Notes: generated from the letters alone by a model not told the origin. Numbered from the stretch's first letter, positions 1 to 8,720 are shown. The stretch is DNA of 64,000 bases from Piscinibacter gummiphilus (GCF_002116905.1 NZ_CP015118.1:4526001-4590000), one strand, 5' to 3'. Made by a program: numbers and translations.

Positions 1-42
1 ACGTCGGACGACCTGCGCGGCAAGGGGTGCCCGGCGCGCTGA
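1..42 (+). CDS. C-terminal tail of an upstream gene (partial)
   Basis: The first frame is open from the window edge to a TGA at 40-42 and encodes only 13 residues (TSDDLRGKGCPAR). It is followed by an intergenic palindromic repeat, which fits the end of a real gene. Nothing in so short a tail identifies the product, and a chance reading frame cannot be excluded. Confidence 0.35.
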   Translation, partial: TSDDLRGKGCPAR

Positions 43-59
43 TCGCGATAAAACATGTT

Positions 60-123
60 GTCATCCCGGCGAAGGCCGGGACCTTCGGCGGGGGCCCAGG
101 GTCCCGGCATTCGCCGGGATGAC
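60..123. repeat. Paired REP-like palindrome, copy 1
   Basis: The left arm GTCATCCCGGCGAAGGCCGG (from 60) and the right arm at 100-123 are near-perfect inverted copies around a short G-rich spacer. The same element occurs at 28030, 34308 and 47396, with a single arm at 19354. All are intergenic. This is the architecture of a BIME (paired REP elements) and could fold into a long hairpin at the 3' end of the upstream transcript. Confidence 0.85.
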
Positions 124-206
124 ATGCGCTTGGGGGCGGGCAGCATTGCGGGATCGGTCCAGTACGGCAAGAATCGGCCCGTCCCATTGCCTCCTTCCCG
201 ACCCCG

Positions 207-1109
207 ATGCCCACCTCCCCCGCCCGCCGCTTCGGCCTCGCCGCCAGCAAACTCCACCGCGCCTCGCCCGACGGCGGCCTGCTTTCCTGGTCACGCCACA
301 GCGGCGCGGCCATCCGCGCGATGGGCCTGCGGCTTCATGCGGTGGGCGGCGCGTACGCCACGCTCTCCCGCTCGGCCGACCTCGGCGGCTACGAGGGTCT
401 GGTCGCCTACCCCTCGGGCGGCGAAGGCGGCCTGATGCGCCTCGTCTCGCACATCGCCGGCGGCGCCTACGAGAACCAGGAGATCGACGGCATCGTCTAC
501 CTGATCGACCCCGTCGACCCGTCCACCCTGTACCCCGAGGCCCAGGCCCTCAAGCGCCAGTGCGTCACGCACCAGAAGCCGTTCATCTCCACCGTGGCCG
601 GCGCCATCGAGTGGATGGCGGTGGAGGCCGTGCACGCGGGCCACGTCGACGACACGACCCGCCAGTTGCTCGACGTCTCGAAGCGCAACCTCGCGCTGAT
701 CGCCCACGACGCGCTGAAGGACCGCATGGTCGAGTTCGCCGCCGAGAACTTCGACCTCCTGAGCCGCGCCCCCACCCGCGTGGCCACCGGCACCACCGGC
801 CAGCGCCTCAACGAACTCGCGTGGTCGCGCGGCTGGCCGCAGGGCACGCCGTGGGTGCACCGCTACCTGAGCGGCCCGCTGGGTGGCGACGCGCAGATCG
901 CCGAACTCGTGCTCGACCAGCGCTGCGACAAGGTGCTGTTCTTCGAGGACCCGCACGTCGCCCGCCAGCACGAGGCCGACATCCAGCTGCTCGAACGTTC
1001 GGTGTGCAGCGTCACGCGCCACGCCACGTGTGCGAACTCGCCGGCCATGGCGCGGCGGTGGGCGCAGGCGGTCACCCTCGCGTCGGGAACACAAGCCGTT
1101 CGCACTTGA
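207..1109 (+). CDS. mgsA: Methylglyoxal synthase with a duplicated N-terminal MGS-like domain
   Basis: 300 residues, about twice the usual length of MgsA (about 150). The C-terminal half (about 160-290) is a complete methylglyoxal synthase, which converts dihydroxyacetone phosphate to methylglyoxal and inorganic phosphate. It has AHD (H167, D168), the phosphate loop TGTTG (194-198), SGPLGGD (D228) and a segment with H255 and D258, matching the E. coli catalytic residues H19, D20, D71, H98 and D101. The N-terminal half (about 40-140) repeats the fold in degenerate form: SGGEGGLMRLV mirrors SGPLGGDAQIAELV and YLIDP mirrors FFEDP, but the catalytic His and Asp are missing. It is therefore probably structural or regulatory. 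MgsA enzymes are generally inhibited by phosphate, and the next gene is a phosphoesterase with a Pho-box-like promoter. The ATG at 207 follows the repeat region; no strong ribosome site is visible. Confidence 0.85.
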   Translation: MPTSPARRFGLAASKLHRASPDGGLLSWSRHSGAAIRAMGLRLHAVGGAYATLSRSADLGGYEGLVAYPSGGEGGLMRLVSHIAGGAYENQEIDGIVYLIDPVDPSTLYPEAQALKRQCVTHQKPFISTVAGAIEWMAVEAVHAGHVDDTTRQLLDVSKRNLALIAHDALKDRMVEFAAENFDLLSRAPTRVATGTTGQRLNELAWSRGWPQGTPWVHRYLSGPLGGDAQIAELVLDQRCDKVLFFEDPHVARQHEADIQLLERSVCSVTRHATCANSPAMARRWAQAVTLASGTQAVRT

Positions 1110-1137
1110 TCGATCTGGCGCGGCATGCCGCGCCGGT

Positions 1138-1171
1138 TCGTCACACGCGAGTCACCGTGGGTCGCGAGCAT
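1138..1171 (+). promoter_or_regulatory. Candidate Pho box and -10 element
   Basis: Two heptamers, TCGTCAC (1138-1144) and GAGTCAC (1149-1155), are separated by 4 bp. This is the 11-bp periodicity of PhoB sites (consensus CTGTCAT), and each matches 5 of 7 positions. After exactly 10 bp comes GAGCAT (1166-1171), a possible -10; PhoB-activated promoters lack a -35. The start codon at 1201 is 29 nt further on. The same box-10 bp-GAGCAT arrangement precedes phoD. The match is degenerate, so this is a prediction. Confidence 0.45.
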
Positions 1172-1200
1172 CGCGGGTTTTCAGCATTGGAACCCGTTCC

Positions 1201-3327
1201 ATGACCCACGTCTCCAGCCGCCTCGCCGCCGCGTGTGCCCTGCTGGCCCTCGCGGCCTGCAACAGCGACTCCAGCACCACCCCCACGCCGCCTCCCGCCG
1301 CATTCTCCCCGTCGGTCGCCTTCATGACCGACGTGCACTTCGAGAACGTCTACGGCGACTTCAAGACCACGGCCTTCACCGGCATCCCGCGCGCCGACGG
1401 CAAGAACGCGACCATCCGGACGATGTACGCGCAGCTCACGTCGACGCGGCTCTTCAACGAGAACTACTTCGCCTTCCGCGCCGCCCTCGACGACGCGAAC
1501 GCGAAGGGCATCAAGTTCGTGGCGCTGCCGGGCGACTACTCGGACGACGCCCAGCCGGTCAACATCGACGGCATCGCCGAGATCCTTCGCGAGTACCAGG
1601 CCAAGGGCATGCGCTTCTTCCTCGCCCCGGGCAACCACGACCCCAACGAACCGCACGACGACGACGAAGCAGGCAAGAACGACTTCCTGACGAAGGACGG
1701 CAAGGAGCAGAAGGTCTACGCCACCGGCAACGCCGCGTGCAAGGCCGCCGACCCGACCGTCGCCTGCACCGACCAGCTGAAGGAGTTGGGCTACGAAGGC
1801 CTGCTGAACCGCCTGGGCGCCTTCGGCTTCGCACCGAACGCGAACGACGTGCACTGGGAAACCCCGTTCAGCAAGTACCCGAACGGCACGTACTCGTACA
1901 CGGAAGCGCAGAAGAGCGCCGAGTTCACCAACCGCCAGTTCGAGCTGTGCCTCGAAGGCGAAGGTGGTGCGTACAAGCCCGCGGGCGCGGCCTACACGAG
2001 GTGCAGCAGCGTGACGGACGCGAGCTACCTCGTCGAGCCGGTCAAGGGGCTGTGGCTGCTGTCGATCGACGCGAACGTGTACCTGCCGAACGCGAAGTTC
2101 GACGCCACGAACCCGAAGAGCTTCAAGGGCTTCGACAGCGCGGGCAACGCGGGCTGGAACAAGGTGCTCACGCACAAGAAGCACCTCGTCGAATGGATCG
2201 CCAGCGTCAACGCGCGCGCCAAGGCGCAGGGCAAGCAGCTGATCGCCTTCTCGCACTACCCGACGATGGACTTCTACGCGAACCAGACGGACGCGATGAA
2301 GGCCGTGTTCAAGTCCGGCGCCTTCCAGACGGCCCGGGTCCCCGAGGTGGCCACGACCACCGGCGTGGTCAACACCGGCCTGCGCCTGCACGTGGGCGGC
2401 CACATGCACTTCAACGGCACGAACGACGTGGCCGACGCCGCGGGCAACTGGCTCGTGAACGTTCAGTCGCCGTCGCTCGCCGTGTACGGCGCGGCCTACA
2501 AGATCGTCACGTACAAGGACGCCGACACCGTGGACGTGCAGACCGTCGCGCTGAACGACGTGCCGCGCTTCAAGGAACTGTTCCCGCACTACGAGGTGGA
2601 GTACGCCTACCTGCAGAACAGCACCGCCGCCGCCGACATCGCCAAGCGCTGGAACCACGGCGTGCTCGACACGACGAGCTATGCCGACTTCACCCGTTAC
2701 TACTTCGGCGAACTCTCGCGCCTGCGCTTCATGGATGAATACTGGCCCTGCGAGATGAAGGAAGCCGCCACCACCCTGAACCTCGCGCAGATGCTGACGA
2801 TGACGCAGCTGCAGACCTCGGTGAAGGTGTCCGAACTGAAGGACCAGACCGGCGTGCTGCCGCTGACCGCCACGTGTTTCGCCGCGGGCACGGCTTCGGG
2901 CGCCCCCGCCGCGGCCGGCCAACTGGCCGCCGACTGGGCCACCGCCACCACGAAGGCCCGCCAGCTCGCCACCGCCGCGGGCGTGGACTTCGACGCGATG
3001 GCCAAGGTCACCGCCTACGACTTCCACGGCGACTTCCACCGCACCGTGTACGCGGGCGAACTGGCGCTGCGCGGCATGGGCGAGGCCCGCGTCAAGCAGT
3101 ACAAGCTGCTGATGTCGGCGTTCCCGGCCAGCCCCGCCGCGCCGGTGAAGATCGCCGACAAGCTGTCGGACCAGAACGCGGTGCAGGTCGCCTTCCAGTC
3201 GCAGTTCAAGCAGGTCTTCTCGATCCTGAAGGGCCTCGGCTCGGGCAAGCCGAGCGACCACTTCGTCATCGACTACAAGAAGAAGACGCTGACCAACGCC
3301 AACACGGGGGCGGTGAGCTTCAACTGA
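1201..3327 (+). CDS. Secreted metallophosphoesterase lipoprotein
   Basis: 708 residues. The N-terminus is a lipoprotein signal with lipobox LAAC (Cys20), followed by a Thr/Pro-rich linker, so the protein is probably anchored in the outer membrane or periplasm. The calcineurin-like phosphoesterase core is clear: D44-x-H46, GD at 111-112, GNHD at 144-147, SHYP, and GHMH at 400-403. These are the ligands of a binuclear metal centre. The large C-terminal part (after about 450) has no motif I recognise. It likely hydrolyses an organophosphate to release phosphate outside the cytoplasm, but the substrate is unknown. A Pho-box-like promoter lies directly upstream. The ATG at 1201 gives the intact signal peptide; upstream in-frame starts would bury it. 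Confidence 0.88.
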   Translation: MTHVSSRLAAACALLALAACNSDSSTTPTPPPAAFSPSVAFMTDVHFENVYGDFKTTAFTGIPRADGKNATIRTMYAQLTSTRLFNENYFAFRAALDDANAKGIKFVALPGDYSDDAQPVNIDGIAEILREYQAKGMRFFLAPGNHDPNEPHDDDEAGKNDFLTKDGKEQKVYATGNAACKAADPTVACTDQLKELGYEGLLNRLGAFGFAPNANDVHWETPFSKYPNGTYSYTEAQKSAEFTNRQFELCLEGEGGAYKPAGAAYTRCSSVTDASYLVEPVKGLWLLSIDANVYLPNAKFDATNPKSFKGFDSAGNAGWNKVLTHKKHLVEWIASVNARAKAQGKQLIAFSHYPTMDFYANQTDAMKAVFKSGAFQTARVPEVATTTGVVNTGLRLHVGGHMHFNGTNDVADAAGNWLVNVQSPSLAVYGAAYKIVTYKDADTVDVQTVALNDVPRFKELFPHYEVEYAYLQNSTAAADIAKRWNHGVLDTTSYADFTRYYFGELSRLRFMDEYWPCEMKEAATTLNLAQMLTMTQLQTSVKVSELKDQTGVLPLTATCFAAGTASGAPAAAGQLAADWATATTKARQLATAAGVDFDAMAKVTAYDFHGDFHRTVYAGELALRGMGEARVKQYKLLMSAFPASPAAPVKIADKLSDQNAVQVAFQSQFKQVFSILKGLGSGKPSDHFVIDYKKKTLTNANTGAVSFN

Positions 3328-3373
3328 GGGACCCTCTCGCGTGAGTGGACGTCCGTCCACTTCCGCGGGACTC

Positions 3374-3387
3374 TGGAATCGATTCCA
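3374..3387. other. 14-bp perfect palindrome upstream of the chemotaxis receptor
   Basis: TGGAATCGATTCCA is a perfect palindrome about 85 bp before the receptor start and just upstream of the FliA-like promoter. It could be an operator for an unidentified dimeric regulator. Nothing else supports a function. Confidence 0.3.
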
Positions 3388-3394
3388 AAAGGGG

Positions 3395-3421
3395 TTCAGA
3401 CGCGGAGGAACGTGCCGATAT
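3395..3421 (+). promoter_or_regulatory. Candidate FliA (sigma-28) promoter for the chemotaxis receptor
   Basis: TTCAGACG, an 11-bp spacer, then GCCGATAT. The -10 matches 7 of 8 bases of the sigma-28 consensus GCCGATAA and the spacing is exact. The -35 is weaker. The start codon is 37 nt downstream. The second receptor gene in this window has the same kind of element, which strengthens the call. Confidence 0.5.
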
Positions 3422-3458
3422 CCGGGGTTTGAACGCCCCTCTCACCCGGCCCGTCCCC

Positions 3459-5003
3459 ATGAACAACCTCTCGATCGGCAAACGACTCGCCCTGGCCTTC
3501 GGCCTGGTGCTGCTGCTCACCGCGATGATCACGCTGCTCGGCCTGTGGCGCCTCCAGGGCACCTCGCAGGCCACGGCGGAGATGATGGCCGAGCCGCTGA
3601 CCAAGGAACGCCTGATCGGCGACTGGTACCGCAACATCCAGACCGGCGTGCGCCGCACCACCGCCATCGTCAAGAGCAACGACCCGGCGCTGGCCACGTT
3701 CTTCGCCGAGGAGGCCAAGGCCTCCTCGAAGGCCTCTGGCGAGTACCAGAAGTCCATCGAGGCGCTGCTGCGCACCGACGAGGAGCTGGCCCTCTTCAAG
3801 AGCATCTCGGAGCACCGCAAGGTCTACCTGAGCTCGCGCGACGAGATCTCGAAGTTCAAGAAGGATGGCGACGTGGCCCAGGCCACGAAGGTGTTCGACG
3901 ACGTGTTCACGCCGGCATCCAACGCCTTCATCGCCGACGTGCAGAAGCTGCTGGACCGCCAGCGCGAGAGCATCGACGCCAGCGCGAGCCGCATCCACGA
4001 CACCAACGCCTCCAGCCGCAACCTGATCCTCGCCCTCGGCCTGCTGGCCGTGGTGGTGGGCGGCGTGTTCGCCGTGGTGATCACGCGCGGCGTGACCGGC
4101 CCCATCGCCTCGGCGGTGAGTGCCGCCCAGCGCGTCGCCGCCGGCGACCTCGGCCAGTCGATCGACTCCACGGCCCGCGACGAGACCGGTGTGCTGCTGC
4201 GCGCCCTCAAGGACATGCAGGGCCGCCTGCAGACCGTGCTGCGCGACGTGCGCGACAACGCCGAGGGCGTGGCCACGGCCTCGGCCGAGATCGCGTCGGG
4301 CAACAGCGACCTGAGCGCCCGCACCGAACAGCAGGCGAGCGCGCTGCAGGAAACCGCCGCGACGATGGAGCAGCTCGGCATCACCGTGCGCAACAACGCG
4401 GAGAACGCGAACCACGCCAACCAGCTGGCCCGCGAGGCCAACACGCTCGCGACGCAAGGCGGCGAGGTCGTCGGCCAGGTGGTGCGCACGATGAGCGACA
4501 TCAACGCCGGCTCGCGCAAGATCGGCGACATCATCGGCACGATCGACGGCATCGCCTTCCAGACCAACATCCTCGCGCTGAACGCCGCCGTGGAAGCCGC
4601 GCGTGCCGGCGAACAGGGCCGCGGCTTCGCGGTGGTGGCCTCCGAGGTGCGGTCGCTCGCGCAGCGCAGCGCGCAGGCCGCCAAGGAGATCAAGACGCTC
4701 ATCAACAGCAGCGTCGAGCAAGTCGAACAGGGCACGGCCCTCGTGGACCAGGCCGGAGCCCGCATGGGCGAGATCGTGGGCGCCATCCAGCGCGTGAGCG
4801 ACATCGTCGCCGAGATCAGCTCGGCCAGCGCCGAGCAGCGCTCGGGCGTCGGTCAGATCGGCCAGGCCGTCGACCAGATGGACCAGGCGACGCAGCAGAA
4901 CGCCGCGCTGGTCGAGGAAGGTGCCGCCGCGGCCGAGAGCCTCAAGCACCAGGCCGCCCGCTTGCTGCAGACGGTGGGTGTGTTCAAGCTGGCCGCCGCC
5001 TGA
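3459..5003 (+). CDS. Methyl-accepting chemotaxis protein (four-helix-bundle sensor)
   Basis: 514 residues. Order: cytoplasmic start, transmembrane helix about 11-31, a periplasmic helical region of about 150 residues (four-helix-bundle MCP type), a second transmembrane helix about 188-210, HAMP, and a methylation/signalling coiled coil. The conserved hairpin tip with GRGFAVVASEVRSLAQRS is near residue 385-405. It senses small molecules in the periplasm and controls CheA through CheW. No C-terminal NWETF-type CheR-binding pentapeptide is present. The ATG at 3459 is chosen because it puts the first transmembrane helix near the N-terminus; in-frame ATG 3345 would add 38 residues overlapping the promoter. 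The gene stands alone, outside any che operon. Confidence 0.92.
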   Translation: MNNLSIGKRLALAFGLVLLLTAMITLLGLWRLQGTSQATAEMMAEPLTKERLIGDWYRNIQTGVRRTTAIVKSNDPALATFFAEEAKASSKASGEYQKSIEALLRTDEELALFKSISEHRKVYLSSRDEISKFKKDGDVAQATKVFDDVFTPASNAFIADVQKLLDRQRESIDASASRIHDTNASSRNLILALGLLAVVVGGVFAVVITRGVTGPIASAVSAAQRVAAGDLGQSIDSTARDETGVLLRALKDMQGRLQTVLRDVRDNAEGVATASAEIASGNSDLSARTEQQASALQETAATMEQLGITVRNNAENANHANQLAREANTLATQGGEVVGQVVRTMSDINAGSRKIGDIIGTIDGIAFQTNILALNAAVEAARAGEQGRGFAVVASEVRSLAQRSAQAAKEIKTLINSSVEQVEQGTALVDQAGARMGEIVGAIQRVSDIVAEISSASAEQRSGVGQIGQAVDQMDQATQQNAALVEEGAAAAESLKHQAARLLQTVGVFKLAAA

Positions 5004-5010
5004 CGGCCCC

Positions 5011-5056
5011 GGCATGGCGCGGGGTTCAACCCGCGCTATGCCAACCGCGGTTTTTT
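5011..5056 (+). terminator. Intrinsic terminator after the chemotaxis receptor
   Basis: A 13-bp stem, GGCATGGCGCGGG (5011-5023) with CCCGCGCTATGCC (5030-5042) and one mismatch, closes a 6-nt loop. After a short CCGCGG stretch comes a run of six T (5051-5056). It begins 7 nt after the receptor stop codon. Confidence 0.75.
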
Positions 5057-5100
5057 GGGCAAAGTGGGGGCTGTCGTTCCATCCTCTGCACAGCCCGCCC

Positions 5101-5733
5101 ATGTACGTCCCCCCGCAATTCGCCGAACCCGAGGCGGACGCCCTCCACCGCATCATCCGCGAGCACCCGCTGGGCATGCTCGTGACCCACACCGGCGCGG
5201 GCCTGGACGCCAACCACGTCCCCTTCCTCTTCGACGCCGACCAGGGCGAGCACGGCGTGCTGCTCGCCCACGTGGCCCGCGCGAACCCCGTCTGGCGCAA
5301 CGTCGCGGACGGCGCCCCGGTGATGGTGGTGTTCCGCGGCGCGCAGGGCTACATCTCGCCCAACTGGTATCCCGGCAAGCAGGAAACCCACCGCCGCGTG
5401 CCCACGTGGAACTACGAGGTCGTGCACGCCCACGGCACGCTCCACGTGCACGACGACGAGAAGTTCGTGCGCGGCGTGGTCGCGCGGCTGACGCGCGAAC
5501 ACGAGGCGAAGCAGCCGGAGCCGTGGAAGATGGGCGACGCACCGGCCGACTACCTGGCGGAGGAACTGCGCCACATCGTCGGCATCGAGGTGCGGGTCAC
5601 GCGGCTCGACGGCAAGCGCAAGCTGAACCAGCACTACGACCTGGCGGACCGCGAAGGCGCGATCCGGGGGCTGGAGGCCAGCGGCCAGTCCGCGCTGGCG
5701 CACGTGATGAAGGACACCCTTCCGAAGGCGTGA
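5101..5733 (+). CDS. PaiB-family FMN-binding negative regulator
   Basis: 210 residues, the family's usual length. It begins MYVPPQF, the characteristic PaiB start, and keeps the family segments YISPNWYPGK near 85 and VPTWNYEVVHAHG near 100. Members have the split-barrel flavin-binding fold. In Bacillus, PaiB represses sporulation and degradative-enzyme genes with PaiA, a polyamine acetyltransferase. No PaiA gene is adjacent here, so its target is unknown; it may act as a stand-alone flavin protein. It lies between two terminated or independent units. Confidence 0.85.
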   Translation: MYVPPQFAEPEADALHRIIREHPLGMLVTHTGAGLDANHVPFLFDADQGEHGVLLAHVARANPVWRNVADGAPVMVVFRGAQGYISPNWYPGKQETHRRVPTWNYEVVHAHGTLHVHDDEKFVRGVVARLTREHEAKQPEPWKMGDAPADYLAEELRHIVGIEVRVTRLDGKRKLNQHYDLADREGAIRGLEASGQSALAHVMKDTLPKA

Positions 5734-5801
5734 GGACGCTGCCGCGAACCCTTAGACTGGCGCGGCTTCCAGCGAACGACAACACACCCCGGGAGGTGAC
5801 G

Positions 5802-7070
5802 GTGATTCGACGATCCAGGCACGCGGGACTCGCCGCGGCACTGCTGCCGCTCGCCTTCGCGCTCGTGTCCCTGCCCGCCGCTGCGGCCCGGCAGCTCTGG
5901 CTCGCCGCCCCGGGCACCCCGGCCGTCGACCTGCACGGCAGCGGCTGGCACGCCATCGTGCTCGACGGCACGCACCTGGTCGTCGCGCCGGTCACCGGCA
6001 CCCGCCCCGCCGACGGGCGCACCGCCAGCGCGAAGACCGAGGCCGATCTCCCCCGCCTCGCCGCGGCGGACTTCCAGCCCGAAGGCCCGGCGCTCGACCT
6101 GCCCCCCGGCGCCCTCTTCGCGGCGCAGGCCACCGACGACGACGCGACGACACGCGGGGTCCTTCCCTATCCGCCGGGACGCCACCCCTCGCTGCTGGAC
6201 GCCCCGGCACGCCTGCGCCCGGGCTGGTCGGCCACGGTGCGGCTCGGCGGTGGGCCGGTCACCGTGTCGGCGCGGGGGCCCCTTCGTCCCGACGGCGTGC
6301 CCCTCGATGGGGGCCTGGCCCTGTACACGTCCGCCGCGGGCAAGGACGCCACGGTGCTGCTGCCCCCGGCCCACGGGACGGGCTACGCGCTCCAGGAGCT
6401 GCTGTGGCTCGGCGATGCGAACGGCGACGGGCTGGCGGACGTGATCGTGCGGCGCGTGGCGCCCTCCGGGCAGGTGGACCATGCGGTCGTGTTCGGCGGG
6501 CTGGTCGCCTCCGCGAGCATCGACCCGGACCACCCGGCCACCGCGTTCTCCTCCGGCGCCGACGAGGCGGAGAACCCGGAGACCGCCGCGATCGGCGTCT
6601 GGCGGCACGCCGGCGACACCCGCCCCCTGCCCCCGCCCCGGTTCGGCACCGCGGCCTTCACGGTCTCCTCCGAGACCTGGTTCGCCGCCACGGCGGGCCC
6701 GCCGGCCCTGCCCGCCCGTTTCGTCGACCGGCAACTGGACCTGGCCAGCGAGAGGTTGCGGTTCACGCTCGACTACCAGCCGCTCGCGGGGTACGACGCG
6801 GCCCTCGGTTCCAGCGCACCGGAGGGCGCCCACCACCTGGGCCCGGTGCTCGTGCGGGTGCACTTCCGCCAGCGCACGCAGGTGCTGATGCAGGCCGCCG
6901 ACCCCGATGGCGCCCCCTTGCGGGTGCAGGTGGACCAGCTCGGCGGCCAACCCGCCATCGCCATCGACTACCAGCCGCACTACAACAACCAGTACCGCAT
7001 CACGTGGCTCTGGAACCCGGCAACCGGACGCTTCGAGCGGTCGTTCATCCGCCACTCGCAGGGTTGCTAG
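5802..7070 (+). CDS. Secreted protein of unknown function
   Basis: 422 residues from a GTG start at 5802, chosen because of the strong ribosome site GGGAGGTG just upstream and because it yields a clean Sec signal peptide (hydrophobic stretch about 10-28 ending AAAARQ). The mature part is rich in Pro, Ala and Asp. It contains a DANGDGLADVIV segment (about 205) typical of FG-GAP/VCBS calcium-binding loops of integrin-like propellers, and an Asn/Tyr-rich C-terminus. I recognise no enzyme motif. It is probably periplasmic or extracellular. A TAGACT -10-like hexamer sits at 5753-5758. Confidence 0.8.
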   Translation: MIRRSRHAGLAAALLPLAFALVSLPAAAARQLWLAAPGTPAVDLHGSGWHAIVLDGTHLVVAPVTGTRPADGRTASAKTEADLPRLAAADFQPEGPALDLPPGALFAAQATDDDATTRGVLPYPPGRHPSLLDAPARLRPGWSATVRLGGGPVTVSARGPLRPDGVPLDGGLALYTSAAGKDATVLLPPAHGTGYALQELLWLGDANGDGLADVIVRRVAPSGQVDHAVVFGGLVASASIDPDHPATAFSSGADEAENPETAAIGVWRHAGDTRPLPPPRFGTAAFTVSSETWFAATAGPPALPARFVDRQLDLASERLRFTLDYQPLAGYDAALGSSAPEGAHHLGPVLVRVHFRQRTQVLMQAADPDGAPLRVQVDQLGGQPAIAIDYQPHYNNQYRITWLWNPATGRFERSFIRHSQGC

Positions 7071-7102
7071 AGAATCGGCGCTCCACCCCTCGAAAGCCAC
7101 CC

Positions 7103-7645
7103 ATGACACCGCACGAGAAGGACCTGCTCCCGGCGCTGGAAGCCCGCTTCAGGAAACACGCGAAGCGGCACCCGGGCATCGCCTGGTCCGACGTCCTGGC
7201 CAGGCTGGAGAAGCGCCCCGAGGCGCTCGTGTCCCTGCAGAAGATGGAAGCGACGGGCGGCGAACCCGACGTGATCGGCCAGGCTCCGGACGGCGCCGGC
7301 GTCGTCTTCGCCGACTGCGCCGCCGAAAGCCCCGCCGGCCGCCGCAGCACCTGCTACGACGCCGACGCCCTCGAGGCCCGCAAGGAGAACAAGCCTGCCG
7401 ACAGCGCCATCGCGATGGCCGACGCCATGGGCATCGCACTGCTGACGGAAGCGCAGTACCGCCACCTGCAGACGCTGGGCGAGTTCGACCTCAAGACCTC
7501 CAGCTGGCTCCTGACGCCTCCGGAAGTGCGCAAGCTCGGCGGCGCGCTGTTCTGCGACCGGCGCTACGGCCAGGTCTTCACGTACCACAACGGCGTGCAG
7601 TCGTACTACGCGGCGCGGGGCTTCCGCGGCTGGCTGCAGGTCTGA
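7103..7645 (+). CDS. DUF4256 family protein
   Basis: 180 residues. It matches the DUF4256 pattern along its whole length: GGEPDVI, FADCAAESPAGRRSTCYD, KTSSWLLTP and YHNGVQSYYAARGFRG. The function of the family is unknown. It is cytoplasmic with no signal peptide. The next gene starts 7 nt after its stop, so the two probably form an operon. Conserved Cys, Asp and Arg in the central motif suggest a binding or catalytic site, but that is inference. Confidence 0.85.
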   Translation: MTPHEKDLLPALEARFRKHAKRHPGIAWSDVLARLEKRPEALVSLQKMEATGGEPDVIGQAPDGAGVVFADCAAESPAGRRSTCYDADALEARKENKPADSAIAMADAMGIALLTEAQYRHLQTLGEFDLKTSSWLLTPPEVRKLGGALFCDRRYGQVFTYHNGVQSYYAARGFRGWLQV

Positions 7646-7652
7646 GGCGATC

Positions 7653-8258
7653 GTGCGCCCCGGCCCGCCCATCGAACCCCGACGAGTCACGCTCGACGAG
7701 CTCCGCCTGTGGGTGGCGGGCCGCGGCAAGCACGTCCTGACCTTCCTCGGCTACTCCGGCGCCGGATACGAGACGCCCGACGGCATGCTGGCGGACGCCG
7801 AGGCCGTGCTCGCCAGCCATGACCCGGACCGCGTGATCGTCAACGTCGGCGCGACGGCGATCGGCATCGGCGCCGTCTACGTCCCGGCCCGGCAGCGCGG
7901 CTTCGAGACCCTGGGCATCGTCTCGTCCCGGGCGCTGAAGGGAAACGCCCGATGGTCGCCGGCCGTGGACCACGTCTTCGTCATCGAGGACGACACCTGG
8001 GGCGGCACCGACGCGGACGGCCACCTGCACCCCACCTCCGCGGCCATCGTCGCCGTGAGCGACGAACTCGTGGCGATCGGCGGCGGCGACATCTCCCGCG
8101 CCGAACTGTGGGCCGGCCGCGGGGCGGGCAAGCCCTGCCGCTTCATTCCCGCCGAGTTCGAGCACGAACTCGCGTTGCGCTGGGCCCGCGAAGCCGGCAG
8201 ATCGGCGCCCTCGCACTTCGCCAGCGTGATCGGCGAGGCCGCCTGGCGCTTCCCCTAG
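7653..8258 (+). CDS. Uncharacterised Rossmann-like protein
   Basis: 201 residues from a GTG at 7653, 7 nt after the DUF4256 gene. It alternates predicted beta strands and helices and has several Gly-rich turns: LGYSGAGYE (about 33), VNVGATAIGIGAVY (about 63) and AIGGGDISRAEL (about 140). These look like the nucleotide-binding turns of Rossmannoid folds such as the SLOG or LOG families. I cannot assign a family or substrate with confidence. It converges on the GFA gene, with 1 nt between the two stop codons. Confidence 0.8.
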   Translation: MRPGPPIEPRRVTLDELRLWVAGRGKHVLTFLGYSGAGYETPDGMLADAEAVLASHDPDRVIVNVGATAIGIGAVYVPARQRGFETLGIVSSRALKGNARWSPAVDHVFVIEDDTWGGTDADGHLHPTSAAIVAVSDELVAIGGGDISRAELWAGRGAGKPCRFIPAEFEHELALRWAREAGRSAPSHFASVIGEAAWRFP

Positions 8259-8259
8259 A

Positions 8260-8679
8260 TCAGGGCGTCTCGAATTCCGGGTACTGGGGCAGCCCGTCCG
8301 TGATGTCGAACCAAGGCGCCTTCGACGCCACGTGGATGTGCACCGTGGGCCGCAGCGACGGCGCCTCGTCCAACGAGCCGTAAGCGACGTGCGCCCAGGC
8401 GCCTTCGCGCACGATGGAGTACAGCAACGAGCCGCACGTGCCGCAGCGCACGTCGTGGCACGCGTCGTCGCCCACGACGAGCACGCGGTCCGTGCCCTGC
8501 GTGAGGCGCACGCGGTGGCGTTCGATGCCACCCAACGGCTTGAAGGCCGAGCCCGTCGCGCGCCGGCAGCGCGAGCAGTGGCAGTTCAGCGCATAGACGA
8601 AGGCATCGGCGACGGCGTAGCGCACGGCGCCGCACTGGCACCCGCCCTGAAGCGGTCGGGCGGAGGGAGATTCGGTCAC
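8260..8679 (-). CDS. GFA-family zinc protein (glutathione-dependent formaldehyde-activating fold)
   Basis: 139 residues from a GTG at 8679. It carries the GFA cysteine set: GGCQCGAVRY near the start, CHCSRCRR in the middle and RCGTCGSLLY later. These bind structural and catalytic zinc. Founding members speed the addition of glutathione to formaldehyde, but most relatives, including this one, have no proven substrate. It is same-strand and 41 bp downstream of a chemotaxis receptor gene, so it may be read through from it. No formaldehyde dehydrogenase gene is nearby. Confidence 0.85.
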   Translation of the reverse strand: MTESPSARPLQGGCQCGAVRYAVADAFVYALNCHCSRCRRATGSAFKPLGGIERHRVRLTQGTDRVLVVGDDACHDVRCGTCGSLLYSIVREGAWAHVAYGSLDEAPSLRPTVHIHVASKAPWFDITDGLPQYPEFETP

Positions 8680-8720
8680 GGCATCGCTCCTGCGAAAGAC
8701 CGCAGGAGGATACCGCTCTC

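Noticed and set aside
5753..5758. Full sigma-70 promoter for the secreted protein at 5802
   Set aside because: A TAGACT hexamer is present, but no credible -35 at 16-18 bp. Kept only as a remark.
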